The notes under the pieces are model-generated. The model made no database searches. It worked only from the letters and a program-made list of their open reading frames with translations, and was not told where the DNA came from. A program made the translations under genes and the position numbers. Positions 1 to 5,446 of a stretch of 6,933 bases of DNA are shown piece by piece. This DNA is from Desulfobacterales bacterium. GTDB lineage: Bacteria > Desulfobacterota > Desulfobacteria > Desulfobacterales > C00003060. Every line of letters starts with the position of its first letter. Position 1 is the stretch's first letter. The stretch covers positions 1,968,340-1,975,272 of the forward strand of contig CP070769.1 in the NCBI GenBank assembly GCA_020347085.1. The letters are read 5' to 3'.

Positions 1-142
1 CATTTCCGATGGTCGTACCAAAACCCCTTTCCAAAGGCTGACAGACAAACTTCGCATAGGACGCCGTGCTGTCAGTGATGTCAATACCTGTCGGTTTGAT
101 CATTTCGCGCCAATTTAAATACATGAGTTCATTTGAGGACAT
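1..142 (-). CDS. rpoA: RNA polymerase subunit alpha, 5' end only (partial)
   Basis: The alpha subunit dimerises through its N-terminal domain and nucleates assembly of core RNA polymerase. Only 47 codons plus one base are present; the gene runs off the low-coordinate edge. Visible family features are the WREMIKP segment (residues 11-17), the YAKFVCQPLERGFG stretch (29-42) and TTIGN at the edge, just before the expected ALRR motif of the dimerisation helix. The ATG at 142 is chosen because GGAG lies 7 nt upstream (150-153); a second in-frame ATG at 124 has no ribosome binding site. It follows rpsD after 66 nt, the usual alpha-operon place, so it should be co-transcribed with S13, S11 and S4. 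The identification rests on sequence and context together and is firm despite the truncation. Confidence 0.95.
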   Translation of the reverse strand, partial: MSSNELMYLNWREMIKPTGIDITDSTASYAKFVCQPLERGFGTTIGN

Positions 143-208
143 GCTTCATCTCCGAATTTGAATTGTACTCAGATGGGACCTGAATTCGTCTAGCGTGGTT
201 CATTTTAC
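143..208. other. rpsD-rpoA intergenic spacer
   Basis: This 66-nt spacer holds the rpoA ribosome binding site (GGAG at 150-153 on the minus strand). A weak inverted repeat (CAG and CTG around a 7-nt loop) is too short to call a terminator and has no T-tract. A 24-codon frame starting with ATG at 203 runs into rpoA out of frame, has no Shine-Dalgarno sequence and is probably chance. Confidence 0.6.
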
Positions 209-835
209 TTATTTAGAATAAAGTTCAACAATCAATTGCTCCTGAATCGGCATCGTCAATTCCTCCCGCGTGGGATAAGCCTTGACCGTTCCCCTGAACT
301 GTTCCTTTGAAAGTTCAAGCCATGCGGGAATACCGCGCCGCACCACAGCATCCATGGCATCGGAAATGACGGCCAGTTTTCGACTCTTTTCCCTCACCTC
401 TATGAGGTCACCTACTTTTACGAGATAAGACGGGATATTCATTTTCTTGCCGTTGACCACGAAGTGTTTATGACGCACCAACTGCCTAGCCTGTGCTCGC
501 GAATTAGCAAACCCTAAGCGATAAGCCACATTGTCCAAGCGCCGTTCCAGAAAGATCAGGAGATTGGTACCGGTTATGCCCCGTGCACGCTCCGCTTTGC
601 TGAACGAACCACGAAACTGCCCTTCAAGCAAACCATACATACGTTTGACTTTCTGCTTCTCGCGAAGTTGGATGCCGTAATCTGAGAATTTCCGCCTTCG
701 CTGTCCATGCTGGCCGGGAGCATAGCCTCTGCGGTCAAAAGCACATCTGTCAGAATAACATCGATCTCCCTTTAGGAACATCTTCAGGTTTTCGCGTCGA
801 CACAACCTGCACACCGAGCCAATATATCGTCCCAA
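209..835 (-). CDS. rpsD: 30S ribosomal protein S4, zinc-binding (C+) form
   Basis: S4 is a primary 16S rRNA binding protein that starts assembly of the 30S body; in E. coli it is also the autogenous repressor of the alpha operon. The 208-residue product has the usual length. A four-cysteine zinc site is intact (C9, C12, C26, C31: CRLC, then GDRC and SDRC), as in Bacillus and Thermus S4 and unlike E. coli. The segment RGYAPGQHGQ follows, and the S4 RNA-binding domain lies at about 95-155 (RRLDNVAYRLGFANSRAQAR, then VRHKHFVVNGKKMNIPSY). The start is a TTG at 835: it sits 6 nt after a perfect AAAGGAGG and gives the family-typical opening MGRYIGSVC. A longer frame beginning at 883 only adds residues that overlap rpsK and the ribosome binding site. 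It starts 13 nt after rpsK. Stop is TAA. Confidence 0.98.
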   Translation of the reverse strand: MGRYIGSVCRLCRRENLKMFLKGDRCYSDRCAFDRRGYAPGQHGQRRRKFSDYGIQLREKQKVKRMYGLLEGQFRGSFSKAERARGITGTNLLIFLERRLDNVAYRLGFANSRAQARQLVRHKHFVVNGKKMNIPSYLVKVGDLIEVREKSRKLAVISDAMDAVVRRGIPAWLELSKEQFRGTVKAYPTREELTMPIQEQLIVELYSK

Positions 836-841
836 AACACG

Positions 842-849
842 CCTCCTTT
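842..849 (-). promoter_or_regulatory. Shine-Dalgarno site deciding the rpsD TTG start
   Basis: The minus strand reads AAAGGAGG, overlapping the final A of the rpsK TGA stop, with 6 nt to the TTG at 835. The perfect anti-16S match and good spacing make the TTG the start; no ATG or GTG lies in frame nearby. The overlap with the upstream stop suggests that terminating rpsK ribosomes help initiate rpsD. Confidence 0.85.
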
Positions 850-1232
850 CACACCCTGCGCCGCTTGGGAGGGCGAAACCCATTGTGCGGAATGGGGGTC
901 ACGTCTTTGATCAAAACAACATTAAATCCTGCTGCTTGAAGGGCTCGCAAAGCAGCCTCCCGGCCTGCGCCTGGACCTTTTACGTAGACCTCAACATTTC
1001 TCATTCCGTGCCCCATGGCCTTCTTAGCGGCATCCTCCGCTGCTAGCTGAGCAGCAAACGGGGTGCTTTTCCTCGAACCCTTGAAACCCTGGGTTCCCGC
1101 ACTTGACCATGCCACCACATTACCCGCAGGATCAGTGATGGTCACGATAGTATTATTAAAGGTAGACTGAATATGGGCTATCCCGTTCAGGATGTTCTTC
1201 TTTTCTTTCTTCTTTCGAGAGGGCTTTGCCAT
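849..1232 (-). CDS. rpsK: 30S ribosomal protein S11
   Basis: S11 lies in the 30S platform, contacts the mRNA exit region and works with S6, S18 and S21. The 127-residue product matches the usual length. Conserved segments are IQSTFNNTIVTITD (21-34), GFKGSRKSTPFAAQ (49-62), VEVYVKGPGAGREAALRAL (80-98) and the C-terminal DVTPIPHNGFRPPKRRRV (110-127). The asparagine-glycine pair N117-G118 matches the site known in E. coli S11 to become isoaspartate. The next residue is Phe119, where E. coli has Cys. The N-terminus is lysine-rich (RKKKEKK, 6-12). The ATG at 1232 gives the expected MAK opening. The gene starts 18 nt after rpsM and ends in TGA inside the rpsD ribosome binding region. Confidence 0.98.
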   Translation of the reverse strand: MAKPSRKKKEKKNILNGIAHIQSTFNNTIVTITDPAGNVVAWSSAGTQGFKGSRKSTPFAAQLAAEDAAKKAMGHGMRNVEVYVKGPGAGREAALRALQAAGFNVVLIKDVTPIPHNGFRPPKRRRV

Positions 1233-1246
1233 GGTATATGTATATG

Positions 1247-1253
1247 CCTCCTA
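1247..1253 (-). promoter_or_regulatory. Shine-Dalgarno site for rpsK, overlapping the rpsM stop, long spacer
   Basis: The minus strand reads TAGGAGG, where TAG is the rpsM stop codon. It lies 14 nt from the rpsK ATG, longer than the usual 5-9. The spacer consists of a tandem CATATA hexamer (two copies) followed by CC. No other start codon occurs at a better distance, so this is probably the real site used at a long spacing or through coupling with rpsM. Confidence 0.7.
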
Positions 1254-1622
1254 TCTCTTTCTCTTTCCTGCGACAGTACGACGCGGTCCCTTCCGGGTTC
1301 TGGCATTGGTGCTCGTTTGCTGCCCCCGAACCGGGAGTGATTTTCGATGCCTGAGACCACGGTAGCATCCGAGTTCCATCAGTCGCTTTATGTCCATAGA
1401 AACCCCGGTGCGAAGCTCTCCTTCAACTTTGTACTGGCTATCAATAATCTTGCGGATAGCCGTGACCTCGTCTTCTCTCAGATCATCTGTCTTCGTGTCA
1501 AGGTCTACACCGGCCTCATGCAATATCTTCCTGGATGTGCTACGCCCGATTCCATAAATATAGGTCAGACCTATCTCGACCCGTTTATTCCTTGGCAAAT
1601 CAACGCCTGCAATCCGTGCCAA
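1251..1622 (-). CDS. rpsM: 30S ribosomal protein S13
   Basis: S13 sits in the 30S head, contacts the P-site tRNA through its C-terminal tail and forms intersubunit bridges with L5. The 123-residue product is of family length. It opens MARIAGVDLPRNKRVEIGL, has the helix-two-turn-helix signature GIGRSTSRKIL (24-34) and carries the conserved basic tail with RGLRHRKSLPVRGQ (88-101), TSTNARTRKGPRR (103-115) and a final GKRKR. The start codon is TTG at 1622: it encodes the first residue of the universally conserved opening, and GGGAGGG lies 7 nt upstream. It follows a 148-nt gap after rpmJ, the largest in the cluster, so the segment rpsM-rpsK-rpsD-rpoA may have its own leader. Stop is TAG. Confidence 0.98.
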   Translation of the reverse strand: MARIAGVDLPRNKRVEIGLTYIYGIGRSTSRKILHEAGVDLDTKTDDLREDEVTAIRKIIDSQYKVEGELRTGVSMDIKRLMELGCYRGLRHRKSLPVRGQQTSTNARTRKGPRRTVAGKRKR

Positions 1623-1629
1623 ATCTTTT

Positions 1630-1636
1630 CCCTCCC
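1630..1636 (-). promoter_or_regulatory. Shine-Dalgarno site deciding the rpsM TTG start
   Basis: The minus strand reads GGGAGGG, 7 nt before the TTG at 1622. There is no in-frame ATG or GTG near it, and the TTG falls exactly where S13 proteins begin (MARIAGV), so the non-ATG start is well supported. Confidence 0.85.
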
Positions 1637-1644
1637 TGTGGTTT

Positions 1645-1665
1645 GTTATTCGTTATTGGTTATTA
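1645..1665. repeat. Three tandem copies of an imperfect heptamer (GTTATTN)
   Basis: On the plus strand GTTATTC, GTTATTG and GTTATTA follow one another with a period of 7 nt; the minus strand reads as runs of AATAACN. The array lies in the rpmJ-rpsM gap, about 8 nt beyond the rpsM ribosome binding site. A similar run with heptamer spacing occurs at 6824-6840, and the word CAATAAC is shared between the two sites. No function is evident. Confidence 0.6.
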
Positions 1666-1689
1666 TCCGTTAACCGGTTCAGGACAAGT

Positions 1690-1724
1690 CCAGGTGCGTA
1701 TCCAGATAACGCCTGGCGACACCT
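1690..1724 (-). promoter_or_regulatory. Inverted-repeat region with two exclusive foldings upstream of rpsM
   Basis: Fold A pairs CCAGGCGT (1716-1709) with ACG and CCTGG (1699-1697 and 1694-1690), with a 2-nt bulge. Fold B pairs AGGTG (1724-1720) with CACCT (1696-1692) and encloses CCAG (1716-1713) paired with CTGG (1705-1702). The folds share bases and cannot coexist, as in attenuator-like switches. There is no T-tract, so it is not an intrinsic terminator. The stems are short and chance is a real alternative. Confidence 0.3.
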
Positions 1725-1770
1725 AATTTTCCAACAACGATCTGAGATACATGATTTCCGAATAAGGATC

Positions 1771-1884
1771 TTACCCTTGCCTTTGCTTATGTCTCTTATT
1801 TTCGCAGATCACTCTTATTGTACCCTTGCGACGAATAATCTTACACTTGCTGCATATCTTCTTTACTGATGTTCTTACCTTCAT
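1771..1884 (-). CDS. rpmJ: 50S ribosomal protein L36, zinc-binding form
   Basis: L36 is the smallest 50S protein and binds 23S rRNA near the base of the L7/L12 stalk side. This 37-residue frame reads MKVRTSVKKICSKCKIIRRK and continues with GTIRVICENKRHKQRQG, a full-length match to the family. The zinc ligands are complete: C11, C14, C27 and H32, so it is the zinc-bound C+ paralogue type. The ATG at 1884 has GAGGA 4 nt upstream (1889-1893). It is 80 nt downstream of infA and 148 nt upstream of rpsM. Stop is TAA. Because the gene is so short it is easily missed by length-filtered gene finding. Confidence 0.97.
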   Translation of the reverse strand: MKVRTSVKKICSKCKIIRRKGTIRVICENKRHKQRQG

Positions 1885-1964
1885 CTTGTCCTCGATGGGT
1901 TCTATTCAGAATTCATTGTTCGAGAATCTTCTCCTGATTGAACATTTGCGTTTAACGGTTCTTG
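1885..1964 (-). other. infA-rpmJ intergenic spacer
   Basis: This 80-nt spacer carries the rpmJ ribosome binding site near its end (GAGGA, 1889-1893). A ten-codon ATG frame reading MFNQEKILEQ overlaps a four-codon frame reading MNSE, but neither has a good Shine-Dalgarno sequence, so I do not call them genes. No hairpin or promoter of note is visible. Confidence 0.5.
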
Positions 1965-2183
1965 TCACTTGGTTCGATATATTATCCTGCCCCGTGACAA
2001 ATCATAAGGCGAGAGTTCAACGGTCACGATGTCACCGGGCAGAATCTTGATAAAATGCATCCGCATTTTGCCAGAGACATGGGCTAAGACGATATGTTTG
2101 TTTTCCAATTCCACCCGAAACATGGCATTGGGTAATGTCTCTACTACCTCTCCTTGAACCTCAATCGGTTCTTCTTTGGGCAT
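1965..2183 (-). CDS. infA: Translation initiation factor IF-1
   Basis: IF-1 binds the 30S A site during initiation and supports IF-2 and IF-3. The product has 72 residues, the same length as E. coli IF-1, and is a single OB-fold. Conserved stretches include ETLPNAMFRVELENKH (15-30), the loop VSGKMRMHFIKILPGD (36-51) and the C-terminal VELSPYDLSRGRIIYR (55-70). The ATG at 2183 directly follows the TAA of map with no intervening base, and GGGAG lies 7 nt upstream inside map, so translation is probably coupled. Its position between map and rpmJ is common in many phyla but not in E. coli. Stop is TGA. Confidence 0.98.
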   Translation of the reverse strand: MPKEEPIEVQGEVVETLPNAMFRVELENKHIVLAHVSGKMRMHFIKILPGDIVTVELSPYDLSRGRIIYRTK

Positions 2184-2942
2184 TTAGGCGCTCCCGTTGG
2201 TAGCACTCAAAATAACCGGCCCTTCTTCTGTGATCGCAACGGTATGCTCAAAATGGGCCGACAAACTCCCATCTTCTGTCACTGTTGTCCACCCGTCCTC
2301 TAAGGTCTTCACCTCATAACCCCCAGCATTAACCATTGGCTCAATAGCGATAACCATGCCGGGCTTCAAGCGAATCCCCATTCCCGGTTTACCATAGTTA
2401 GGCACCTGAGGGTCCTCATGTAGGGCCTTCCCTATGCCATGTCCCACAAATTTCCTGACAACGGAGAACCCGGCTTCCTCGGCCCGGCTCTGAATCGCAT
2501 GAGAAATATCAGACAACCGTTTACCAGGTGCTGCCTGCTCAATGCCCGAGAGAAGGGCATCTTTAGTGGTTTCCATGAGCCGCTGCGCAACCGACGATAC
2601 CTTGCCCACAGGCACCGTAATGGCCGCATCCCCATAATAGCCTTGATAAGAAATACCGAAATCCATGCTCAGTATATCCCCTTCCTCAAGGGGTCGCTTG
2701 GATGGAAAACCGTGGACAACTTGCTGATTTACTGATGCACACAGGCTAAACGGATAGCCTCGGTATCCCTTAAAAGCGGGTTTGGCGTTTCTAGCAAGGG
2801 TCAGCTCCTCTGATATCTTATCTAGTGTCAGCGTATCGGCGCCAGGTTTGACCTTTTGCCGCAGAATTTCAAGGATCTCTGCAACCATGATATTGCTCTG
2901 GCGGATCCTTTCAATCTCGCTTGGAGACTTCAAGATAACCAT
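2184..2942 (-). CDS. map: Methionine aminopeptidase, type I
   Basis: This cytosolic metalloenzyme removes the initiator methionine from new proteins when the second residue is small. The 252-residue product has the type Ia length and the pita-bread fold ligands: D94 (MDFG), D105 (GDAA), H168 (GHGIG), E201 (EPM) and E232 (FEHT), all present. The catalytic or substrate histidines H77 (VVHG) and H175 (LHEDP) are also there. There is no N-terminal zinc-finger or SH3-binding extension. The start is the ATG at 2942, one base after the secY TGA, giving the typical opening MVILKSPSEIERIR. A GTG at 2966 would add eight residues, but it sits inside the GGAGG-like stretch and overlaps secY, so it is unlikely. 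AGGGGA lies about 10 nt upstream of the ATG. Stop TAA abuts infA. Confidence 0.97.
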   Translation of the reverse strand: MVILKSPSEIERIRQSNIMVAEILEILRQKVKPGADTLTLDKISEELTLARNAKPAFKGYRGYPFSLCASVNQQVVHGFPSKRPLEEGDILSMDFGISYQGYYGDAAITVPVGKVSSVAQRLMETTKDALLSGIEQAAPGKRLSDISHAIQSRAEEAGFSVVRKFVGHGIGKALHEDPQVPNYGKPGMGIRLKPGMVIAIEPMVNAGGYEVKTLEDGWTTVTEDGSLSAHFEHTVAITEEGPVILSATNGSA

Positions 2943-2943
2943 G

Positions 2944-4254
2944 TCAATGTCGTCCCCTGATGGCACCTCCCTTTTTTATGAAACCTTCGTAGTGCCTAGC
3001 CAGCATGTGGCTCTCCATTTGACTGATAGTGTCTATGGCGACGCCCACCACGATCAATAGCGCAGTACCTCCAAAGTAAAAAGGAACATTGAACTTGGCA
3101 ACCAATATCGTCGGCAGCACACAAACCGCTGACACGTAAAGGGCTCCGCCAAAAGTTATGCGTGTAAGCACTTTGTCGATGTAGTCAGCCGTTCGCTTAC
3201 CGGGTCTGATTCCGGGGATATAGCCTCCATACTTTTTCATATTGTCAGCCACATCAACCGGGTTGAATGTCACGGCAGTATAAAAATAACAGAAGAAGAT
3301 GATAAAGCCCACATACACAAGGTTGTAAACGATTCCGCCTGGTGTCATGGCCTGTGCGATGCTTTGCATCCACGGAACCTTTATGAAGTTGGCCACCGTG
3401 GCTGGAAACATAATGATAGAAGACGCAAAAATGGGCGGGATAACGCCCGATGTATTAATCTTGAGGGGGAGGTGGGTGCTCTGGCCGCCGTACATCCTGC
3501 GGCCAACAATCCGTTTGGCATATTGGACTGGGATCCGCCGCTGGCCCCGCTCCATAAATATAATAATCCCCACGACAACAATCATTAGCACAACGATCAG
3601 CAACACCAAAAAGGCTCCCATCTCACCAGTTCTCATCAGACGAAAGGTATTGGCAACCGCACTCGGCATACGCGCTACAATACCTGCAAATATGATAAGG
3701 GATATTCCATTGCCAATGCCCCGCTCTGTTATCTGCTCCCCAAGCCACATGATAAAGGCGGTGCCTGCGGTCAGGGTAAGCACTGTCATCAATCGAAAGC
3801 TCCACCCAGGATAGGCAACCACTGGCGCCCCACCAGGTGCACTCATACTCTCGAGTCCGATGCTGATTCCGAAACCCTGAATGATACTTAGAATCACCGT
3901 GCCGTAACGGGTGTACTGCGTAATCTTTTTTCGCCCTGACTCACCCTCCTTGGATAGCCTGTCCAGATGGGGAACGGCCACGGTCAGCAGCTGCAATATG
4001 ATCGAGGCGCTTATGTATGGCATGATTCCCAAAGCAAATACCGAAAGCCTCTCAAGGGCACCACCCGAAAACATGTCAAATAGCCCTAACAGCGTCCCGC
4101 GGGCACGAGCAAAAAATGTCGCAAGCGCATCGGCATCGATCCCGGGTGTTGGGACTGCACAACCGATGCGATACACCATCAACAGCCCGAACGTAATGAG
4201 GATGCGCCTTTTTAGCTCAGGAATCTTAAAGATGTTTTGAAAGCCACCGACCAT
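2944..4254 (-). CDS. secY: Preprotein translocase channel subunit SecY
   Basis: SecY is the channel of the Sec translocon in the cytoplasmic membrane; it works with SecE, SecG and SecA and with the ribosome during membrane insertion. The 436-residue product is full length. Hydrophobic stretches fit ten membrane helices, roughly at 16-35, 72-92, 116-134, 152-171, 180-196, 212-234, 267-288, 309-329, 366-388 and 391-411. The plug region lies near 55-70, followed by the first SecY signature, FALGIMPYISASII (73-86). The second signature is WLGEQITERGIGNGISLIIF (170-189). The C5 loop holds YIPGIRPGKRT (345-355), whose R350 should match E. coli R357, important for SecA-driven transport. The C-terminal tail is basic. 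It starts 5 nt after rplO and ends one base before map, without the adk found between secY and map in several lineages. Confidence 0.98.
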   Translation of the reverse strand: MVGGFQNIFKIPELKRRILITFGLLMVYRIGCAVPTPGIDADALATFFARARGTLLGLFDMFSGGALERLSVFALGIMPYISASIILQLLTVAVPHLDRLSKEGESGRKKITQYTRYGTVILSIIQGFGISIGLESMSAPGGAPVVAYPGWSFRLMTVLTLTAGTAFIMWLGEQITERGIGNGISLIIFAGIVARMPSAVANTFRLMRTGEMGAFLVLLIVVLMIVVVGIIIFMERGQRRIPVQYAKRIVGRRMYGGQSTHLPLKINTSGVIPPIFASSIIMFPATVANFIKVPWMQSIAQAMTPGGIVYNLVYVGFIIFFCYFYTAVTFNPVDVADNMKKYGGYIPGIRPGKRTADYIDKVLTRITFGGALYVSAVCVLPTILVAKFNVPFYFGGTALLIVVGVAIDTISQMESHMLARHYEGFIKKGGAIRGRH

Positions 4255-4259
4255 AAAAC

Positions 4260-4718
4260 CTATTTCGCTCCCCTCACAACCGTTATCTGCACACTTCCTC
4301 CAACAGCCTCAAGCTTGGCCCGTGCCGACTTGCTGCAGCGGTCTACCTTCAGCACCAAGGGGTAGTCAATCGTACCTTGGCCCAGAAGTTTTACACTGTC
4401 CGAATTTCGTCTGAGCAGGCCTGCATTCATCAGCGCGTCTTTGTCCACCACAGAACCTTTTTCAAAGCGTCCCAGGTCACGTATGTTGATAATTGCAAAT
4501 TCTTGTCTAAAAATGTTGGTGAATCCCCGCTTGGGCAGGCGGCGCTGCAGCGGCATCTGTCCGCCTTCATATCCGGGCCTTATGTTGCCGCCAGACCGGG
4601 CCTTTTGGCCCTTGGTTCCCCTGCCTGCAGTCTTGCCGTGCCCTGAACCCAGCCCGCGGCCAAGCCGTTTGACAGCCTTACGCGCCCCTTTCGGAGGCGA
4701 CAGCTCATTGAGTTTCAT
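4260..4718 (-). CDS. rplO: 50S ribosomal protein L15
   Basis: L15 binds 23S rRNA late in 50S assembly, reaching into the subunit through an extended glycine- and arginine-rich N-terminus. The 152-residue product shows this tail clearly: LNELSPPKGARK (3-14), GRGLGSGHGKTAGRGTKGQK (20-39) and GYEGGQMPLQRRLPKRGF (49-66). The globular C-terminal part carries VLKVDRCSKSARAKLEAVGG (122-141). The ATG at 4718 lies within the end of rpmD, overlapping it by 14 nt in another frame, and AGAGGA sits about 8 nt upstream inside rpmD; translation is therefore probably coupled. It ends in TAG, 5 nt before secY, as in most spc operons. Confidence 0.98.
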   Translation of the reverse strand: MKLNELSPPKGARKAVKRLGRGLGSGHGKTAGRGTKGQKARSGGNIRPGYEGGQMPLQRRLPKRGFTNIFRQEFAIINIRDLGRFEKGSVVDKDALMNAGLLRRNSDSVKLLGQGTIDYPLVLKVDRCSKSARAKLEAVGGSVQITVVRGAK

Positions 4719-4902
4719 CGGCTTTTTCCTCTACGGCCAACATGTGAGAAACCTTTCGAATCATTCCCCGGACCGTGGGCGTGTCTTGCACAACAACCGT
4801 CTTGTTCAACCTTCTTAATCCCAAACTTTGGATGACTCTTCGATGTTTTTCCGGTCTACCTATCATACTCTTCTTCAATGTTATTCTCAGCACCTTAGAC
4901 AT
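4705..4902 (-). CDS. rpmD: 50S ribosomal protein L30
   Basis: L30 is a small 50S protein of bacterial type that binds 23S rRNA. The 65-residue product is slightly longer than the roughly 60-residue norm because of an acidic tail (VEEKADETQ). Family features are LRITLKKSMIGRPEKHRRVI (5-24), LGLRRLNKTVVVQDTP (27-42) and RGMIRKVSHML (45-55). The ATG at 4902 is chosen because it gives the standard opening and has TGAGGA (4907-4912) just upstream. The frame stays open to 4974, but the added 24 residues overlap rpsE and are unlike L30. It lies 34 nt after rpsE and overlaps rplO by 14 nt. L30 is missing in some bacterial lineages; here it is present and intact. Confidence 0.96.
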   Translation of the reverse strand: MSKVLRITLKKSMIGRPEKHRRVIQSLGLRRLNKTVVVQDTPTVRGMIRKVSHMLAVEEKADETQ

Positions 4903-4936
4903 GTAATCCTCAATTTCGGCACGATAGATTACGACA

Positions 4937-5431
4937 CTATATTTCAGCAGGATCCTTGCCGCGCCTAGCCGCAATTGTCTCGCGGCTACGCAGTTGACTC
5001 AAACCCTTTAGCGTGGCTTTCACAAGATTATGGGGGTTGTGAGATCCTATACATTTGGTCAGAACGTTCTGCACGCCAGCGGCCTCCACTACGGCCCGGA
5101 CTGCCCCGCCAGCAATAACGCCGGTCCCTTCAGAAGCAGGTTTCAGTAAGACCAAGCCGGCGCCATATTTTCCCATAACCTCGTATGGAATGGTCTGGTT
5201 GATCAGGGGGATTTCGATCATGTTCTTCTTGGCACGTTCGATCCCTTTGCGAATGGCGACAGGAACCTCATTAGCCTTCCCCAAACCGCTTCCAACCTTA
5301 CCGCTCCCGTCTCCAACAACGACGACAGCACTGAAGCTAAAACGGCGGCCTCCTTTGACGACTTTGGCCGTCCGGCTTATATGAACGACCTTTTCTATGA
5401 GCTGAATTTCTTCTATCTCTCCGCCAACCAA
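4937..5431 (-). CDS. rpsE: 30S ribosomal protein S5
   Basis: S5 lies near the mRNA entry channel and the 530 loop; with S4 it affects decoding accuracy, and E. coli ram and spectinomycin-resistance changes map to it. The 164-residue product matches the family. The N-terminal double-stranded-RNA-binding-like domain carries VVKGGRRFSFSAVVVVGDG (24-42) and GLGKANEVPVAIRKGIERA (49-67). The C-terminal domain carries KPASEGTGVIAGGAVRAVVE (97-116) and GVQNVLTKCIGSHNPHNLVK (119-138). The start is TTG at 5431, supported by AAGGAGG 7 nt upstream; no other in-frame start occurs before residue 71. The gene follows rplR by 15 nt and ends in TAG. The VKGGR loop equivalent to the spectinomycin-contact region looks wild type. 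Confidence 0.98.
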   Translation of the reverse strand: MVGGEIEEIQLIEKVVHISRTAKVVKGGRRFSFSAVVVVGDGSGKVGSGLGKANEVPVAIRKGIERAKKNMIEIPLINQTIPYEVMGKYGAGLVLLKPASEGTGVIAGGAVRAVVEAAGVQNVLTKCIGSHNPHNLVKATLKGLSQLRSRETIAARRGKDPAEI

Positions 5432-5438
5432 CAGCCTT

Positions 5439-5445
5439 CCTCCTT
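5439..5445 (-). promoter_or_regulatory. Shine-Dalgarno site deciding the rpsE TTG start
   Basis: The minus strand reads AAGGAGG between the rplR stop (TAG, 5449-5447) and the TTG at 5431, with 7 nt spacing. It is one of the strongest ribosome binding sites in the window and fixes a TTG start that an ATG-only caller would miss, since the next in-frame ATG is at residue 71. Confidence 0.88.
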
Positions 5446-5446
5446 G

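Larger units (their letters stand above)
1623..1770 (-). other. rpmJ-rpsM intergenic region, candidate leader of the alpha-operon half
   Basis: This 148-nt region is the longest space between two genes here. Reading with transcription it holds about 45 nt without clear features, an inverted-repeat region (1690-1724), the palindrome AACCGGTT (about 1671-1679), the heptamer array and the rpsM ribosome binding site. A weak sigma70-like pair can be drawn (TGGACT and GATAAT, about 19 nt apart), but the spacing is poor and I do not call a promoter. By analogy with E. coli, where S4 binds a pseudoknot in the rpsM leader, this would be the natural place for autogenous control. I see no sequence match to that element. 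Confidence 0.4.

Noticed and set aside
126..203. A 24-codon frame between rpsD and rpoA
   Set aside because: No ribosome binding site, overlaps rpoA out of frame, no recognisable content.
836..883. N-terminal extension of S4 starting at 883
   Set aside because: The 16 added residues cover the rpsK end and the AAAGGAGG site; S4 proteins begin at the MGRYIG segment.
1905..1935. Short palindromes such as GAGAATCTTCTC, considered as an operator
   Set aside because: The arms are 5 bp with a 2-nt centre in AT-rich DNA, within chance expectation, and no promoter is associated.
1905..1950. Overlapping mini-frames of ten and four codons between infA and rpmJ, considered as a leader peptide
   Set aside because: No good Shine-Dalgarno site, no regulatory codon run and no attenuator-like hairpin follows.
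2943..2966. GTG start of map at 2966
   Set aside because: The GTG overlaps the only nearby purine run, lies inside secY and gives an atypical MPSGDDID opening; the ATG at 2942 fits the family.
3347..3814. A 155-codon plus-strand reading frame
   Set aside because: It lies wholly antisense to the conserved secY gene, has no family character and no ribosome binding site; it is a shadow frame.
4441..4818. A 125-codon plus-strand frame, proline-rich
   Set aside because: It is antisense to rplO and rpmD, and its composition reflects the reversed glycine- and arginine-rich L15 codons.
4903..4974. N-terminal extension of L30 starting at 4974
   Set aside because: It overlaps the end of rpsE and adds residues not found in L30; the ATG at 4902 has its own ribosome binding site.
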